Source: Microcella frigidaquae
GTDB taxonomy: Bacteria; Actinomycetota; Actinomycetes; Actinomycetales; Microbacteriaceae
NCBI RefSeq assembly: GCF_014200395.1
Contig: NZ_JACHBS010000001.1
Coordinates: 806,001 to 870,000, forward strand
Direction of reading: 5' to 3'
DNA: 64,000 bases
Position 1 is the stretch's first letter. Each line of letters opens with the position of its first letter. Of this stretch, positions 1-8,645 are shown in pieces. The notes under the pieces were generated by a model. The model was not told where the DNA came from. It saw nothing but the letters and a program-made list of their open reading frames with translations, and searched no databases. Both the position numbers and the translations under genes were made by a program.

Positions 1-720
1 CAGCGGTCGCCCGGGCAGCGCGTCGCCGAGTCCGGCGAGCTGCGCTTCGTACGCCATGACGCCGTCGAGCACGAAGCCCCGGCGCTCGGCGACCGTGCGG
101 GCGAGCGTGGCGAGCTGCTCGGGCGTGTGCAGCGGGCTGCGGCGCACCCCGACGTGGCCGAGGAGCGGCGCCCTCCAGCTCGCGTCGAGTTCGAGGGCGA
201 CGCGGATGCTCGGCCGCGAGCCCGGCGCCGCCACCGCGTCGATCAGATCGAGGTGGGCGACATCGTCGATCATGAGCGTCACGCGCGCGGCCAGCTGCTC
301 GTCGGCGGCGAGCCGCGCGAGGGCCGCGCGATCGGTCGAGGGGTAGCCCACGACCACGTCGTCGATGTCGCTGCCCCCGCGCCCGCGAGAGTCGGCGAGC
401 CACAGCGCCTCGGGCAGCGTGTAGGCGAGCACGCCCGCGAAGCCGGGGCGCGCGAGCACCGCCTCGAGCACCCCGCGCACCCGGATCGACTTGCTCGCCA
501 CCCGGATCGGCGCTCCCCCGGCGCGCCGCACGAGGTCGGCGGCGTTGTACGCGAGGGCGGCGCGGTCGATCACGCCGAGCGGCGGGTCGAGGTGCGTGGT
601 CGCGGCCGTCAGCCGCGGCCAGTGGGCGGCGGGGTCGGCGCCGGGGCGGGCGGACGGTGCGTCGTCGAGGCGCAGCAGGGCTGCGGGGTGCTCGTCTCGA
701 GCCGGCGGCACTGCGGTCAC
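1..720 (-). CDS. PLP-dependent amino acid deaminase/aldolase-like protein (alanine racemase N-terminal fold), 3' end outside window
   Basis: The reverse strand reads open from a GTG at 720 to the window edge, giving 240 codons without a stop, so only the N-terminal part is visible. The segment VASKSIR (Lys about 77) has the form of the PLP-binding lysine of the alanine-racemase/D-threonine-aldolase (DSD1-like) barrel family. It is followed by GVLAYTLPEALWLAD and a Gly-Asp-rich stretch (GRGGSDIDDVVVGYP) typical of actinobacterial members annotated as amino acid deaminase/aldolase. A TAGACT box lies 6 nt before the GTG and no Shine-Dalgarno is seen, so the gene is probably leaderless. It follows mnmA in the same direction after 44 bp. 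The family assignment is fairly sure; the substrate is unknown. Confidence 0.72.
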   Translation of the reverse strand, partial: MTAVPPARDEHPAALLRLDDAPSARPGADPAAHWPRLTAATTHLDPPLGVIDRAALAYNAADLVRRAGGAPIRVASKSIRVRGVLEAVLARPGFAGVLAYTLPEALWLADSRGRGGSDIDDVVVGYPSTDRAALARLAADEQLAARVTLMIDDVAHLDLIDAVAAPGSRPSIRVALELDASWRAPLLGHVGVRRSPLHTPEQLATLARTVAERRGFVLDGVMAYEAQLAGLGDALPGRPL

Positions 721-726
721 CGCGCC

Positions 727-732
727 AGTCTA
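727..732 (-). promoter_or_regulatory. -10 box, leaderless promoter of the DSD1-like gene
   Basis: TAGACT on the reverse strand is separated by 6 nt from the GTG at 720. This spacing puts the transcription start at the start codon. No -35 is obvious. Confidence 0.5.
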
Positions 733-764
733 GGGAGCGAGCGAGCGCGCGGGCGGGCGCTCGC

Positions 765-1919
765 CTACGGCGCGGCCACGAGCAGATCGGCCGCGACCGT
801 GCGGTCGATCGTGCACTGCCCGAGCACGCGCGTGCCGACGTACACGACCGCGGTCTGGCCGGGCGCGACGCCGAGCAGCGGCTCGACCGGGCGCACGACG
901 AGCTCGCCGCCGGCGACGACCGCGGATGCGGGCACCGGGTCGGCGTGCGCCCGCACCTGCACGTGGCAGTCGAACGGGCGGAGAGCATCCACCCCCGCCG
1001 CAGCGGAGGGGTCGCGGCTCGTCACGCCGCTCGCGACCGGGTCGGCACCGGCCCAGGTGTAGCGGCGTCCGGCGAGCTCGGCGATGGCGAGCGCCTCGCG
1101 CGGGCCGACGACGACCTCGTTGGTGCGGGGGCGCACCTCGAGCACGAAGCGCGGGCGGCCGTCGGGCGCGGGCACGCCGAGGTTCAGGCCGCGGCGCTGG
1201 CCGACCGTGAAGCTCGTCGCACCGTCGTGCTCGCCGACGACCGTGCCATCGCGGTCGACGATCGCGCCGGTCGCCGGGGCGATGCGGTCGGCGAGCCAGC
1301 CGCGGGTGTCGCCGTCGGGGATGAAGCAGATGTCGTGACTGTCGGGCTTCTGCGCCACGGTGAGGCCGCGCTCGGCAGCCTCGGCGCGCACGACCGCCTT
1401 CGACGGGGTCGTGCCGAGCGGAAACCACGCGTGCGCGAGCTGCTCGGCCGTCAGCACACCGAGCACGTACGACTGGTCCTTCGCCTCGTCGCTCGCCCGG
1501 TGCAGCTCGCGGCCGTGCGGGCCCTCGACGATGTGCGCGTAGTGCCCCGTGACGACCGCGTCGAAACCGAGCGCGAGCGCCTTCTCGAGCACCGCGGCGA
1601 ACTTGATGCGCTCGTTGCAGCGCATGCACGGGTTCGGGGTGCGGCCAGCGGCGTACTCGCTGATGAAGTCGTCGACGACGTCGGCGCGGAAGCGCTCGCT
1701 GAAGTCCCACACGTAGAACGGGATGCCCAGGCGCTCGGCCGCGCGACGCGCATCGAGGCTGTCCTCGATCGTGCAGCAGCCGCGGCTGCCGGTGCGCAGG
1801 GTGCCCGGCATGCGGCTGAGCGCCAGATGCACGCCGACGACCTCGTGGCCCGCATCCACAGCGCGCGCAGCGGCGACGGCGCTGTCGACGCCACCGCTCA
1901 TCGCTGCCAGAACCCGCAC
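765..1919 (-). CDS. mnmA: tRNA-specific 2-thiouridylase MnmA
   Basis: A 384-residue enzyme that thiolates U34 of Lys, Glu and Gln tRNAs using ATP and a persulfide sulfur donor. The PP-loop SGGVDS is at residues 8-13. NPCMRCNE carries Cys98 and Cys101, and DICFIPDGD carries Cys198, the second catalytic cysteine, which alternates with Cys98. The length is normal for the family. The GTG at 1919 is chosen because [10 protein letters not shown] is the canonical N-terminus and a TACCCT box lies exactly 6 nt upstream, suggesting a leaderless mRNA. The cysteine desulfurase upstream on the same strand is the likely sulfur source, although a long hairpin element lies between the two genes. Confidence 0.97.
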   Translation of the reverse strand: MRVLAAMSGGVDSAVAAARAVDAGHEVVGVHLALSRMPGTLRTGSRGCCTIEDSLDARRAAERLGIPFYVWDFSERFRADVVDDFISEYAAGRTPNPCMRCNERIKFAAVLEKALALGFDAVVTGHYAHIVEGPHGRELHRASDEAKDQSYVLGVLTAEQLAHAWFPLGTTPSKAVVRAEAAERGLTVAQKPDSHDICFIPDGDTRGWLADRIAPATGAIVDRDGTVVGEHDGATSFTVGQRRGLNLGVPAPDGRPRFVLEVRPRTNEVVVGPREALAIAELAGRRYTWAGADPVASGVTSRDPSAAAGVDALRPFDCHVQVRAHADPVPASAVVAGGELVVRPVEPLLGVAPGQTAVVYVGTRVLGQCTIDRTVAADLLVAAP

Positions 1920-1925
1920 CCCTCC

Positions 1926-1931
1926 AGGGTA
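1926..1931 (-). promoter_or_regulatory. -10 box of mnmA (leaderless)
   Basis: TACCCT, then 6 nt (GGAGGG), then the GTG at 1919. The GGAGGG sits too close to the GTG to work well as a ribosome binding site. Confidence 0.45.
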
Positions 1932-1956
1932 CGCGGGCTTGCGAGCCCCCCCGCGC

Positions 1957-2045
1957 TGTCACAAATCACGGAGATTTGGTCGGTGACGCTTCCCGCCGTG
2001 CGGAAACGAGGGGCCCGATCGGCGGGAGTTCCGTGATTTGTGACA
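1957..2045. repeat. Long imperfect palindrome between the cysteine desulfurase gene and mnmA
   Basis: TGTCACAAATCACGGA (1957-1972) is repeated as its exact reverse complement at 2030-2045. A second nested pair, TCCCGCC (1991-1997) and GGCGGGA (2021-2027), lies inside. The arms are clearly AT-richer than the surroundings. It fills most of the 162-bp gap. As RNA it would fold into one long hairpin after the stop codon at 2082, so it may act as a terminator or attenuator. Equally it may be a REP-like or MITE-like dispersed repeat. Confidence 0.75.
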
Positions 2046-2081
2046 CGCAGCCCGTCGGCACCGTCACGAGCGCTGCGAGCG

Positions 2082-3344
2082 TCAGCGGCCGAGGCGGGGG
2101 GTGCGGGCGGCGAGCCCCGCGGCCTGGGCGCGCTCGACCGCCGCGGGCAGGGCGTCGAGCAGCGCGTCGACCTCGGCCTCGGTCGTCGACGGCCCGAGCG
2201 TGATGCGCAGGGCACCCCGCGCCTCGGCCTCGCTGAGCCCCATCGCGAGCAGCACGTGACTCGGCTCGGGCACGCCGGCCTGGCACGCCGACCCGGTCGA
2301 GACGGCGATGCCCGCGGCGTCGAGCAGCATCAGCAGCGAGTCGCCCTCCGCATCGGGAACGGTCAGGTGCAGCGTGCCGGGCAGCGCGAGCGCGTCGAGC
2401 TCGGCGGCCCGCGCCGGGTCATCGGCGACCGCAGCCGCGCCCGCGGCGCCGCGCAGCACGGCCTGCGGCACGCGGCGACGGATGCCCTCCGCCAGCCGGG
2501 CGCGCAGCATCCGCTTGTGCGCGGCGCGGTCGGCGAGCTCGGCGTGCGCGAGCTCGGCCGCGACAGCGAAGGCCTCGGCGCCGGCGGCGTCCATGGTTCC
2601 CGAGCGGGCGCGCTGCTGGCTGCCGCCGTGCAGCAGTGGAACCACGTCGGCGTCGCGCCGCAGCACGAGCGCTCCGACCCCCACCGGGCCGCCGACCTTG
2701 TGCGCGGAGACCGAGACGGCCGACACCCCGTGCGGCAGCGGCGCGAGCGGCACCTGCCCGTAGGCCGCGATCGCGTCGACGTGCACGGGCACGCCGACGG
2801 CCGCGGCGAGCGCGGCGGCCTCGGCGACCGGCTGCAGCGTGCCGACCTCGTTGTTCGCCGCGAGCATCGTGAGCAGGGCCACGCCCGAGCCGTCGCCGAG
2901 CGCGTCGGCGAGCGCGTCGAGCCGCAGCGCCCCGAGCGCGTCGACCTCGAGCCAGCGCAGCTCGGCGCCCTCGTGGGCGGCGAGCCACTCGACGGCGTCC
3001 AGGGCCGCGTGGTGCTCGGCACGGGGCACGAGGATGCGTGGCCGAGGCACCGGCGCGGAGCCGGCCGTGGCGCCTGCACGCGGCGCGCCCTGGTTCCGCA
3101 TCCAGTACAGCCCCTTGATGGCCAGATTGACCGCTTCGGTGCCGCCGCCCGTGAAGGTGACCTCGATGGGGTCGACGCCGAGGGTCGCGGCGATGCGGCC
3201 GCGGGCGTCATCGACGAGAGCGCGGGCGCGCTGCCCGGCCGAGTGGATCGAGGAGGGATTGCCGACGACCTCGAGCGCGGCCACGTATGCCGATCGCACG
3301 ACGGCAGGCATCGGCGAGGTGGCGGCGTGGTCCAGGTAGATCAT
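2082..3344 (-). CDS. Cysteine desulfurase (NifS/IscS family)
   Basis: A 420-residue class V aminotransferase-fold PLP enzyme that converts cysteine to alanine and carries the sulfur as a persulfide. It starts MIYLDHAATSP, as in many NifS-like enzymes. The PLP lysine is Lys216 in VSVSAHKVGGP, and the persulfide cysteine is Cys354 in VSTGSACQAGVPEPSHVL, on a short loop as in NifS-like members. A GGGAGG ribosome binding site stands 8 nt before the ATG at 3344. It precedes mnmA on the same strand, so its likely job is sulfur supply for tRNA thiolation and perhaps Fe-S clusters. It is divergent from glgX across a 39-bp gap. Confidence 0.93.
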   Translation of the reverse strand: MIYLDHAATSPMPAVVRSAYVAALEVVGNPSSIHSAGQRARALVDDARGRIAATLGVDPIEVTFTGGGTEAVNLAIKGLYWMRNQGAPRAGATAGSAPVPRPRILVPRAEHHAALDAVEWLAAHEGAELRWLEVDALGALRLDALADALGDGSGVALLTMLAANNEVGTLQPVAEAAALAAAVGVPVHVDAIAAYGQVPLAPLPHGVSAVSVSAHKVGGPVGVGALVLRRDADVVPLLHGGSQQRARSGTMDAAGAEAFAVAAELAHAELADRAAHKRMLRARLAEGIRRRVPQAVLRGAAGAAAVADDPARAAELDALALPGTLHLTVPDAEGDSLLMLLDAAGIAVSTGSACQAGVPEPSHVLLAMGLSEAEARGALRITLGPSTTEAEVDALLDALPAAVERAQAAGLAARTPRLGR

Positions 3345-3370
3345 GAGCGGCTCCCTCCCCGGCGGTGACC

Positions 3371-3377
3371 TAGCCTA
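3371..3377. promoter_or_regulatory. Overlapping divergent -10 boxes for glgX (+) and the cysteine desulfurase gene (-)
   Basis: The 7-mer TAGCCTA reads TAGCCT on the plus strand (7 nt before the glgX ATG at 3384, so leaderless) and TAGGCT on the minus strand (28 nt before the cysteine desulfurase ATG, with the ribosome binding site between). One symmetric site can therefore serve both genes of the 39-bp gap. Confidence 0.5.
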
Positions 3378-3383
3378 AGACGC

Positions 3384-5450
3384 ATGCCCGTGAACGATCC
3401 TCTCGACCGTCTGGGCGTGCACCTCAGCGACGGGGTCGGAGACCTGCGCGTCTTCAGCGCCCACGCCACTGCCATCGAGCTGTGCCTGTTCGCCGAGGAC
3501 GACCCGACGTGGGTGGCGGAGACCATCGACCTCGAGCCGGTCGGTGGCGGCATCTGGCAGGCGAGCACCCCCTCCCTGCGCCCGGGCGCCCGCTACGCGC
3601 TGCGCGCCGACGGGCCGGAGGGGCCGCGACATGCCTTCGACCGCGAGCGGCTGCTGCTCGACCCCTACGCCCGCGGGCTCGCCCGCACGCCCGACGGCGG
3701 CTGGCGCGCGTACGTGCAGGACGACTCCTTCGATTGGGGAGGCGTCGCCAAGCCCCGGGTGCCGCGCGACCGCGTCGTGCTCTACGAGGCGCACGTCAAA
3801 GGTCTGACGAAGCTCGCCCCCGAGCTGCCGGAGGAGCTGCGCGGCACCTACGCCGGCCTCGCCCACCCGGCCACCATCGACTACCTGCTCGACCTCGGCG
3901 TGACGACCGTCGAGCTGCTGCCGATGCACCAGTTCGTCAGCGAGCAGCGGCTGCAGGGTCAGGGGCTCGTCAACTACTGGGGCTACAACACGCTCAACTA
4001 CTTCACCCCGCACGCCGCCTACGCCACACGTTCGGCCCAGTCGGGCGGCACCGGCGCCGTGCTGCGCGAGGTGAAGGGCATGGTCAAGCTGCTGCACGAG
4101 GCCGGCCTCGAGGTCGTGCTCGACGTGGTCTACAACCACACCGCCGAGGAGGGCGCGGACGGCCCGACCACGAGCTTCCGCGGCCTCGATGCGGCCACCT
4201 GGTACCGGCAGACCGACGACGGCCGGTACATCGACACGACGGGCTGCGGCAACACGATCGACTTCTCGCAGCCGGTCGCGCAGCGGCTCGTGCTCGACTC
4301 GTTGCGTTACTGGGCGAACGAGGTGCAGATCGACGGGTTCCGCTTCGATCTGATGGCGACGCTGGGGCGGGATGCCGCTGCCGTGTTCGACCCGGAGCAC
4401 CCGCTGCTCCGGGCCATCCTCGACGACCCGGAGCTACAGGGCGTCACCATGATCGCCGAGCCGTGGGACGTCGGGATGGGCGGCTGGCAGGTCGGCCGGT
4501 TCCCGGCCGGGTACCACGAGTGGAACGACGGATTCCGCGATCGGGCGCGCGCGTTCTGGCTCACCGACCTCGGTGCGGCGCGCGCGCAGGGCACCGCGCC
4601 GGAGGGCATCGGATCGCTCGCCCGCCGCATGACCGGCAGTGCGCACGTCTTCGCCGAGGAGCGCGGCCCGCTCGCCAGCGTGAACTTCATCACCGCGCAC
4701 GACGGCTTCACCCTCGCCGACCTCACGGCCTACGGCACGAAGCACAACGCGGGCAACGGCGAGGAGAATCGCGACGGCACCGACAACAACCGCTCGTACA
4801 ACTTCGGCGTCGAGGGGGCCACGGACGACCCCGGCATCACGCTCGACCGCCGCAAGGCGATGCGCAACCTGCTCGGCACGCTGCTGCTGAGCGCCGGCAT
4901 GCCGATGCTCACCGCGGGCGACGAGATCGGCCGCACGCAGCGCGGCAACAACAACGCCTACTGCCACGACAGCGAGCTGACCTGGATCGATTGGCACCTC
5001 GAGGGCTGGCAGCATGACCTGCGCCGGGTCGTGCAGCGACTGCTGCAGCTGCGACGCGAGAATCCCGCCCTCCGCCCCCAGCGGTACGGGCGCTGGGGCG
5101 AGACGGTGCCCCACGCCACGCAGATGGACTGGTTCAACAAGGACGGCGCCGCCATGACCATGGAGGACTGGGACTCACCGGCCGAGCGCACGCTGCAGTA
5201 CCTGGCCGCGTCGACGCCCGAGGTCGAGGCGTTCAACCGCATCCTGCTGATCGTGCACGGGTTGGAGGAGCCGGTCGAGGTCACCCTGCCCGCCCACGAG
5301 GGCGTCGAGGCCTACACCCTGCTGTGGGACAGTGCCCACGACCGCCTCGACGCGCACGAGCCCGTGCACGCGCCCGGCGAGCGGCTCACCGTCGGACCGG
5401 CGTCGATGCTGCTGTTCCGCGCCGAGGGGCCGGCCGAGGGCGATGGCTAG
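3384..5450 (+). CDS. glgX: Glycogen debranching enzyme GlgX (isoamylase-type GH13)
   Basis: A 688-residue cytosolic enzyme that hydrolyses alpha-1,6 branches of phosphorylase-limit glycogen. An N-terminal CBM48-type beta-domain (about residues 10-110) precedes the GH13 barrel. Catalytic residues are visible: Asp322 in DGFRFDLM, Glu359 in MIAEPWDV and Asp440 in ITAHDGFTLADL. The sequence KHNAGNGEENRDGTDNNRSYN is a GlgX hallmark. The ATG at 3384 lies 7 nt after a TAGCCT box and has no ribosome binding site, so it is probably leaderless. The last 8 nt overlap ybaK, indicating co-transcription. It works with GlgP, encoded nearby on the other strand. Confidence 0.96.
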   Translation: MPVNDPLDRLGVHLSDGVGDLRVFSAHATAIELCLFAEDDPTWVAETIDLEPVGGGIWQASTPSLRPGARYALRADGPEGPRHAFDRERLLLDPYARGLARTPDGGWRAYVQDDSFDWGGVAKPRVPRDRVVLYEAHVKGLTKLAPELPEELRGTYAGLAHPATIDYLLDLGVTTVELLPMHQFVSEQRLQGQGLVNYWGYNTLNYFTPHAAYATRSAQSGGTGAVLREVKGMVKLLHEAGLEVVLDVVYNHTAEEGADGPTTSFRGLDAATWYRQTDDGRYIDTTGCGNTIDFSQPVAQRLVLDSLRYWANEVQIDGFRFDLMATLGRDAAAVFDPEHPLLRAILDDPELQGVTMIAEPWDVGMGGWQVGRFPAGYHEWNDGFRDRARAFWLTDLGAARAQGTAPEGIGSLARRMTGSAHVFAEERGPLASVNFITAHDGFTLADLTAYGTKHNAGNGEENRDGTDNNRSYNFGVEGATDDPGITLDRRKAMRNLLGTLLLSAGMPMLTAGDEIGRTQRGNNNAYCHDSELTWIDWHLEGWQHDLRRVVQRLLQLRRENPALRPQRYGRWGETVPHATQMDWFNKDGAAMTMEDWDSPAERTLQYLAASTPEVEAFNRILLIVHGLEEPVEVTLPAHEGVEAYTLLWDSAHDRLDAHEPVHAPGERLTVGPASMLLFRAEGPAEGDG

Positions 5451-5922
5451 CGGGCCGGGAACGCCCGCCACGGTGGCGCTGGTCGCGGCGGGCATCCCGT
5501 TCACCGCCCACACCTACGCGCATGACCCGGCCACCACGAACTACGGCCTCGAGGCCGCGCACGCTCTCGGGCTCGACCCCGATCGCGTGTTCAAGACGCT
5601 GCTGGCCGAGGCGGACGGCCGCCTGGTCGTCGGCATCGTTCCGGTGACCGGGATGCTCGATCTCAAGTCGCTCGCCGCCGCCGTCGGCGCCAAGCGCGCC
5701 CATATGGCCGACCCGGCCGTGGCCGAGCGCAAGACCGGCTACGTGGTCGGCGGCATCTCCCCCCTCGGGCAGAAGACGGCGCTGCCGACGGTACTCGACG
5801 AGACCGCGACCCTCTGGGACACGATCTTCGTCTCGGGCGGCCGGCGCGGCTTCGACATCGAGCTCGCGCCCGACGACCTGCTGCGCCTCACCGGCGGGCA
5901 GCTGGCCGACATCGCCCGCTGA
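5443..5922 (+). CDS. ybaK: YbaK-type Cys-tRNA(Pro)/Cys-tRNA deacylase
   Basis: A 159-residue protein of the YbaK/ProX-like editing domain family, which hydrolyses mischarged Cys-tRNA(Pro). Family features seen are the N-terminal HTYAHDP segment, DRVFKTLLAEADGRLVVGIVPV, the conserved lysine of LDLKSLAAAVGAK, and YVVGGISPLGQKTALPTVLDE. The reading frame is open further upstream (to 5332), but that part is the glgX frame read out of phase. The ATG at 5443, overlapping the glgX stop, gives the normal family length. There is no functional link to glucan metabolism; it simply rides in the glgX transcript. It converges on glgP with a 35-bp gap. Confidence 0.92.
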   Translation: MASGPGTPATVALVAAGIPFTAHTYAHDPATTNYGLEAAHALGLDPDRVFKTLLAEADGRLVVGIVPVTGMLDLKSLAAAVGAKRAHMADPAVAERKTGYVVGGISPLGQKTALPTVLDETATLWDTIFVSGGRRGFDIELAPDDLLRLTGGQLADIAR

Positions 5923-5957
5923 CCCCCTGATTCAGAGCAGCGGCGATCGGCGCGGCG

Positions 5958-8510
5958 CTAGTGCGCGACCGCGACGAGGCCGAGCTCGGCCGGGCTGGCC
6001 AGCAGCGGGTGCCGCGGGGTCACGCGCACGTTGTAGCCGAACGACCCGGAGCGGTCGAGAGGCACGGTGCCCGTGAAGGTCGCCGGCTGCCCCAGCTCGT
6101 GGTCGGCGAGTTCGAGCGGCTGCCGGTGCACGTCGGCGAGGTCGTCGCCGTTGCGGGCGCGGCCGAACACCACCTCGACGAGCACGTCGTCGGCGCTGAG
6201 CCCCGCGAGCTGCACGTGGGCGCGCACCTTCAACTGGTCGCCGACCTGGGGCGACTGCACGCCGCCCGACTCGACATGGGTGACGGCGACGTGCGGCCAC
6301 TCGCGGGCGACGTGGGCCTTCCAGCCGGCGAGGTCGCGGGCCGGACGGTGGTCGTCGGCGGCGATCGCGCGGTGGGCGTGCGCGGCGGGCACGTAGAGGC
6401 GCTCGACGTATTCGCGCACCATGCGGTCGGCCGACAGTTCGGGCGACAGGGTGGCGAGCGTGTGCCGGATGCTCTGCAGCCAGCGGCGCGGCAACCCGTC
6501 GGCGTCACGGTCGTAGAACCGCGGCGCGATCTGGTGCTCGATGAGGTCGTACATGGCCTCGGCCTCGAGCTTGTCGCGCTCGGCCTCGTCGCCCGCGGCG
6601 TCGGCGGTGGGGATCGCCCAGCCGTTCTCGGCGTCGTAGTACTCGTTCCACCACCCGTCGAGGATCGACAGGTTGAGCGAGCCGTTCAGGGCCGCCTTCA
6701 TGCCGGATGTTCCGCACGCCTCGAGCGGACGCAGCGGGTTGTTCAGCCAGATGTCGGTGCCCGGGTAGAGCAGCCGCGCCATGCCGATGTCGTAGTTGGG
6801 CAGGAAGACGATGCGGCGGCGCAGCTCGGGCTCGGAGGCGAACCGCACGAGCTTCTGGATGAGGGCCTTGCCGCTGTCGTCGGCGGGGTGCGACTTGCCG
6901 GCGACCACGAGCTGCACCGGGCGGTCGGGATGCGTGAGCAGGGCCCGCAGCCGGTCGGGGTCGTGCAGCATCAGGGTGAGGCGCTTGTACGTGGGCACGC
7001 GGCGCGCGAAGCCGATGGTGAGCACGTCGGGGTCGAGCAGCTCCGCCATCCAGGCGGGGGCGGCGATGCCGGGGTTCTGCTCGGCCCACGCCGCCGTCAT
7101 CCGGGCGCGGGCGTCGGCGACAAGCTGCTCGCGCATCGCCCGGCGCACCGACCACAGGTCGGCGTCGGTGATGGCGGGCGAGTTCCAGTCGCAGGCCGCC
7201 GTCTCGAAGGTTCCGAGCTTGGTGCGGGCGAGCTCGACCATGCGCGGGTCGGTCCACGTGGGGGCGTGCACGCCGTTCGTGACGGAGGTGATGGGCACGT
7301 CATCCTGATCGAAGCCCGGCCAGAGCGCGCCGAACATGCCGCGCGAGACATCGCCGTGCAGGCGCGAGACGCCGTTGGCGCGCTGCGCGAGGCGCAGCCC
7401 CATGACCGCCATGTTGAAGACGGCGGGGTCGCCGCCCTCGTAGTCCTCGGCTCCGAGGGGAAGCACGTCGGCGGCGGCGACACCGGGCAGCAGGTCGGTC
7501 GACAGGTACCGCTCGATGAGCGCGGCCTCGAAGCGGTCGATGCCGGCGGGCACGGGCGTGTGGGTGGTGAACAGGGTGCCCGCGCGCACGACCTGCAGCG
7601 CCTCGGCGAAGCTGAGGCCGCCGGCGACGAGGTCGCTGATGCGCTCGAGGCCCAGGAATCCGGCGTGCCCCTCGTTGGTGTGGAAGACCTCGGGTGAGGG
7701 GGTGCCGCTGATCGCGACGTAGCGCTTGATGGCCCGCACGCCGCCGATGCCGAGCAGGAGCTCCTGGAGCAGGCGGTGCTCGCCGCCGCCGCCGTAGAGG
7801 CGGTCGGTCACGCCACGGAGGGCATCGCTGTTGTCGGGAATGTCGGTGTCGAGCAGCAGCAGCACGACCCGGCCGACCTGCATCTGCCAGATGTGCGCGT
7901 GCAGGGCCTCGCCGCCGGGCAGGCTCAGCGAGATGCGGGCGGCGCTGCCGTCGAGCTCGCGCACCAGCTGCATCGGCAGGCCGTCGGGGTCGATCAGCGG
8001 GTAGCTCTCGCGCTGCCAGCCCTCGGCGTCGATCGCCTGGCGGAAGTAGCCGGCCCGGTAGAACAGGCCGACGCCGATGAGGGGCACGCCGAGGTCGCTC
8101 GCGCTCTTGAGGTGGTCGCCGGCGAGGATGCCCAGGCCGCCCGAGTACTGCGGGATCGCCGAGGCGATGCCGAACTCGGGCGAGAAGTAGGCGATGCGGG
8201 CAGGGGCATCGGCGAGCGACTGGTACCAGCGCGGCTGCTCGAGGTAGGCGGTGAGGTCGTCGCGCAGAGCGGCAGCCTCGGCGAGGAAGCCGGTGTCGTG
8301 GGCGAGCTCGTCGAGGCGCTGCGGCTCGACGGCGCCCAGCAGGGCGACGGGGTCGTGCCCGAGCGCCTCCCAGCGCTCGGGGTCGATGCGCGCGAAGAGC
8401 GCCTTGGTGGGCTCGTGCCACGACCAGCGCAGGTTGGCCGCGAGCGCCGCGACGGCGTCGAGTGCCTCGGGCAGCACGGTACGGACGGTGAAGCGGCGGA
8501 TCGCCTTCAC
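5958..8510 (-). CDS. glgP: Alpha-glucan phosphorylase GlgP
   Basis: An 850-residue PLP-dependent phosphorylase that releases glucose 1-phosphate from alpha-1,4-glucan ends. It belongs to the long actinobacterial type with an N-terminal DUF3417 region (about residues 1-120). The PLP lysine is Lys605 in ACGTSGMKAALNGSLNLSILDG. I place the start at the GTG at 8510 because VKAIRRFTVR aligns with the usual family N-terminus (the mycobacterial protein begins MKALRRFTVR) and GAGGAG lies 8 nt upstream. ATG 8516 and GTG 8519 are in-frame alternatives with poor spacing. A LacI-like palindrome and two possible -10 boxes lie upstream. It is divergent from glgE. Confidence 0.95.
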   Translation of the reverse strand: MKAIRRFTVRTVLPEALDAVAALAANLRWSWHEPTKALFARIDPERWEALGHDPVALLGAVEPQRLDELAHDTGFLAEAAALRDDLTAYLEQPRWYQSLADAPARIAYFSPEFGIASAIPQYSGGLGILAGDHLKSASDLGVPLIGVGLFYRAGYFRQAIDAEGWQRESYPLIDPDGLPMQLVRELDGSAARISLSLPGGEALHAHIWQMQVGRVVLLLLDTDIPDNSDALRGVTDRLYGGGGEHRLLQELLLGIGGVRAIKRYVAISGTPSPEVFHTNEGHAGFLGLERISDLVAGGLSFAEALQVVRAGTLFTTHTPVPAGIDRFEAALIERYLSTDLLPGVAAADVLPLGAEDYEGGDPAVFNMAVMGLRLAQRANGVSRLHGDVSRGMFGALWPGFDQDDVPITSVTNGVHAPTWTDPRMVELARTKLGTFETAACDWNSPAITDADLWSVRRAMREQLVADARARMTAAWAEQNPGIAAPAWMAELLDPDVLTIGFARRVPTYKRLTLMLHDPDRLRALLTHPDRPVQLVVAGKSHPADDSGKALIQKLVRFASEPELRRRIVFLPNYDIGMARLLYPGTDIWLNNPLRPLEACGTSGMKAALNGSLNLSILDGWWNEYYDAENGWAIPTADAAGDEAERDKLEAEAMYDLIEHQIAPRFYDRDADGLPRRWLQSIRHTLATLSPELSADRMVREYVERLYVPAAHAHRAIAADDHRPARDLAGWKAHVAREWPHVAVTHVESGGVQSPQVGDQLKVRAHVQLAGLSADDVLVEVVFGRARNGDDLADVHRQPLELADHELGQPATFTGTVPLDRSGSFGYNVRVTPRHPLLASPAELGLVAVAH

Positions 8511-8558
8511 GCTCATCACTCCTCGACCGGGGCGTGGTGGAGGAGCCCCGGGATTCTC

Positions 8559-8564
8559 ACTCTA
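8559..8564 (-). promoter_or_regulatory. Possible -10 box of glgP
   Basis: TAGAGT on the reverse strand lies 48 nt before the GTG at 8510, with a weak TTCCCG as -35 (8583-8588, 18-nt spacer). That -35 overlaps the palindrome at 8585-8596, which would fit repressor control. Confidence 0.4.
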
Positions 8565-8584
8565 GGCGAGCGCGCGCGATGCCG

Positions 8585-8596
8585 GGAACCGGTTCC
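8585..8596. promoter_or_regulatory. LacI-family-like operator upstream of glgP
   Basis: GGAACCGGTTCC is a perfect 12-bp palindrome with a central CG, the shape of LacI/GalR operators. It overlaps the putative glgP -35. No LacI-type gene is in the window, so the regulator is unknown. Confidence 0.4.
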
Positions 8597-8612
8597 AGGC
8601 GGGACACCCGGG

Positions 8613-8645
8613 GGTTAACGACGAACAGCGGTTAACGACGAACAG
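8613..8645. repeat. Tandem repeat, two copies of a 16-mer
   Basis: GGTTAACGACGAACAG occurs at 8613-8628 and again at 8630-8645, separated by one C (period 17). Its AT-rich GTTAAC core contrasts with the surrounding GC-rich DNA. Confidence 0.85.

Noticed and set aside
5961..7697. 578-codon plus-strand frame over glgP
   Set aside because: Composition is that of an antisense shadow (His, Gly, Val, Arg); GlgP motifs lie on the minus strand.
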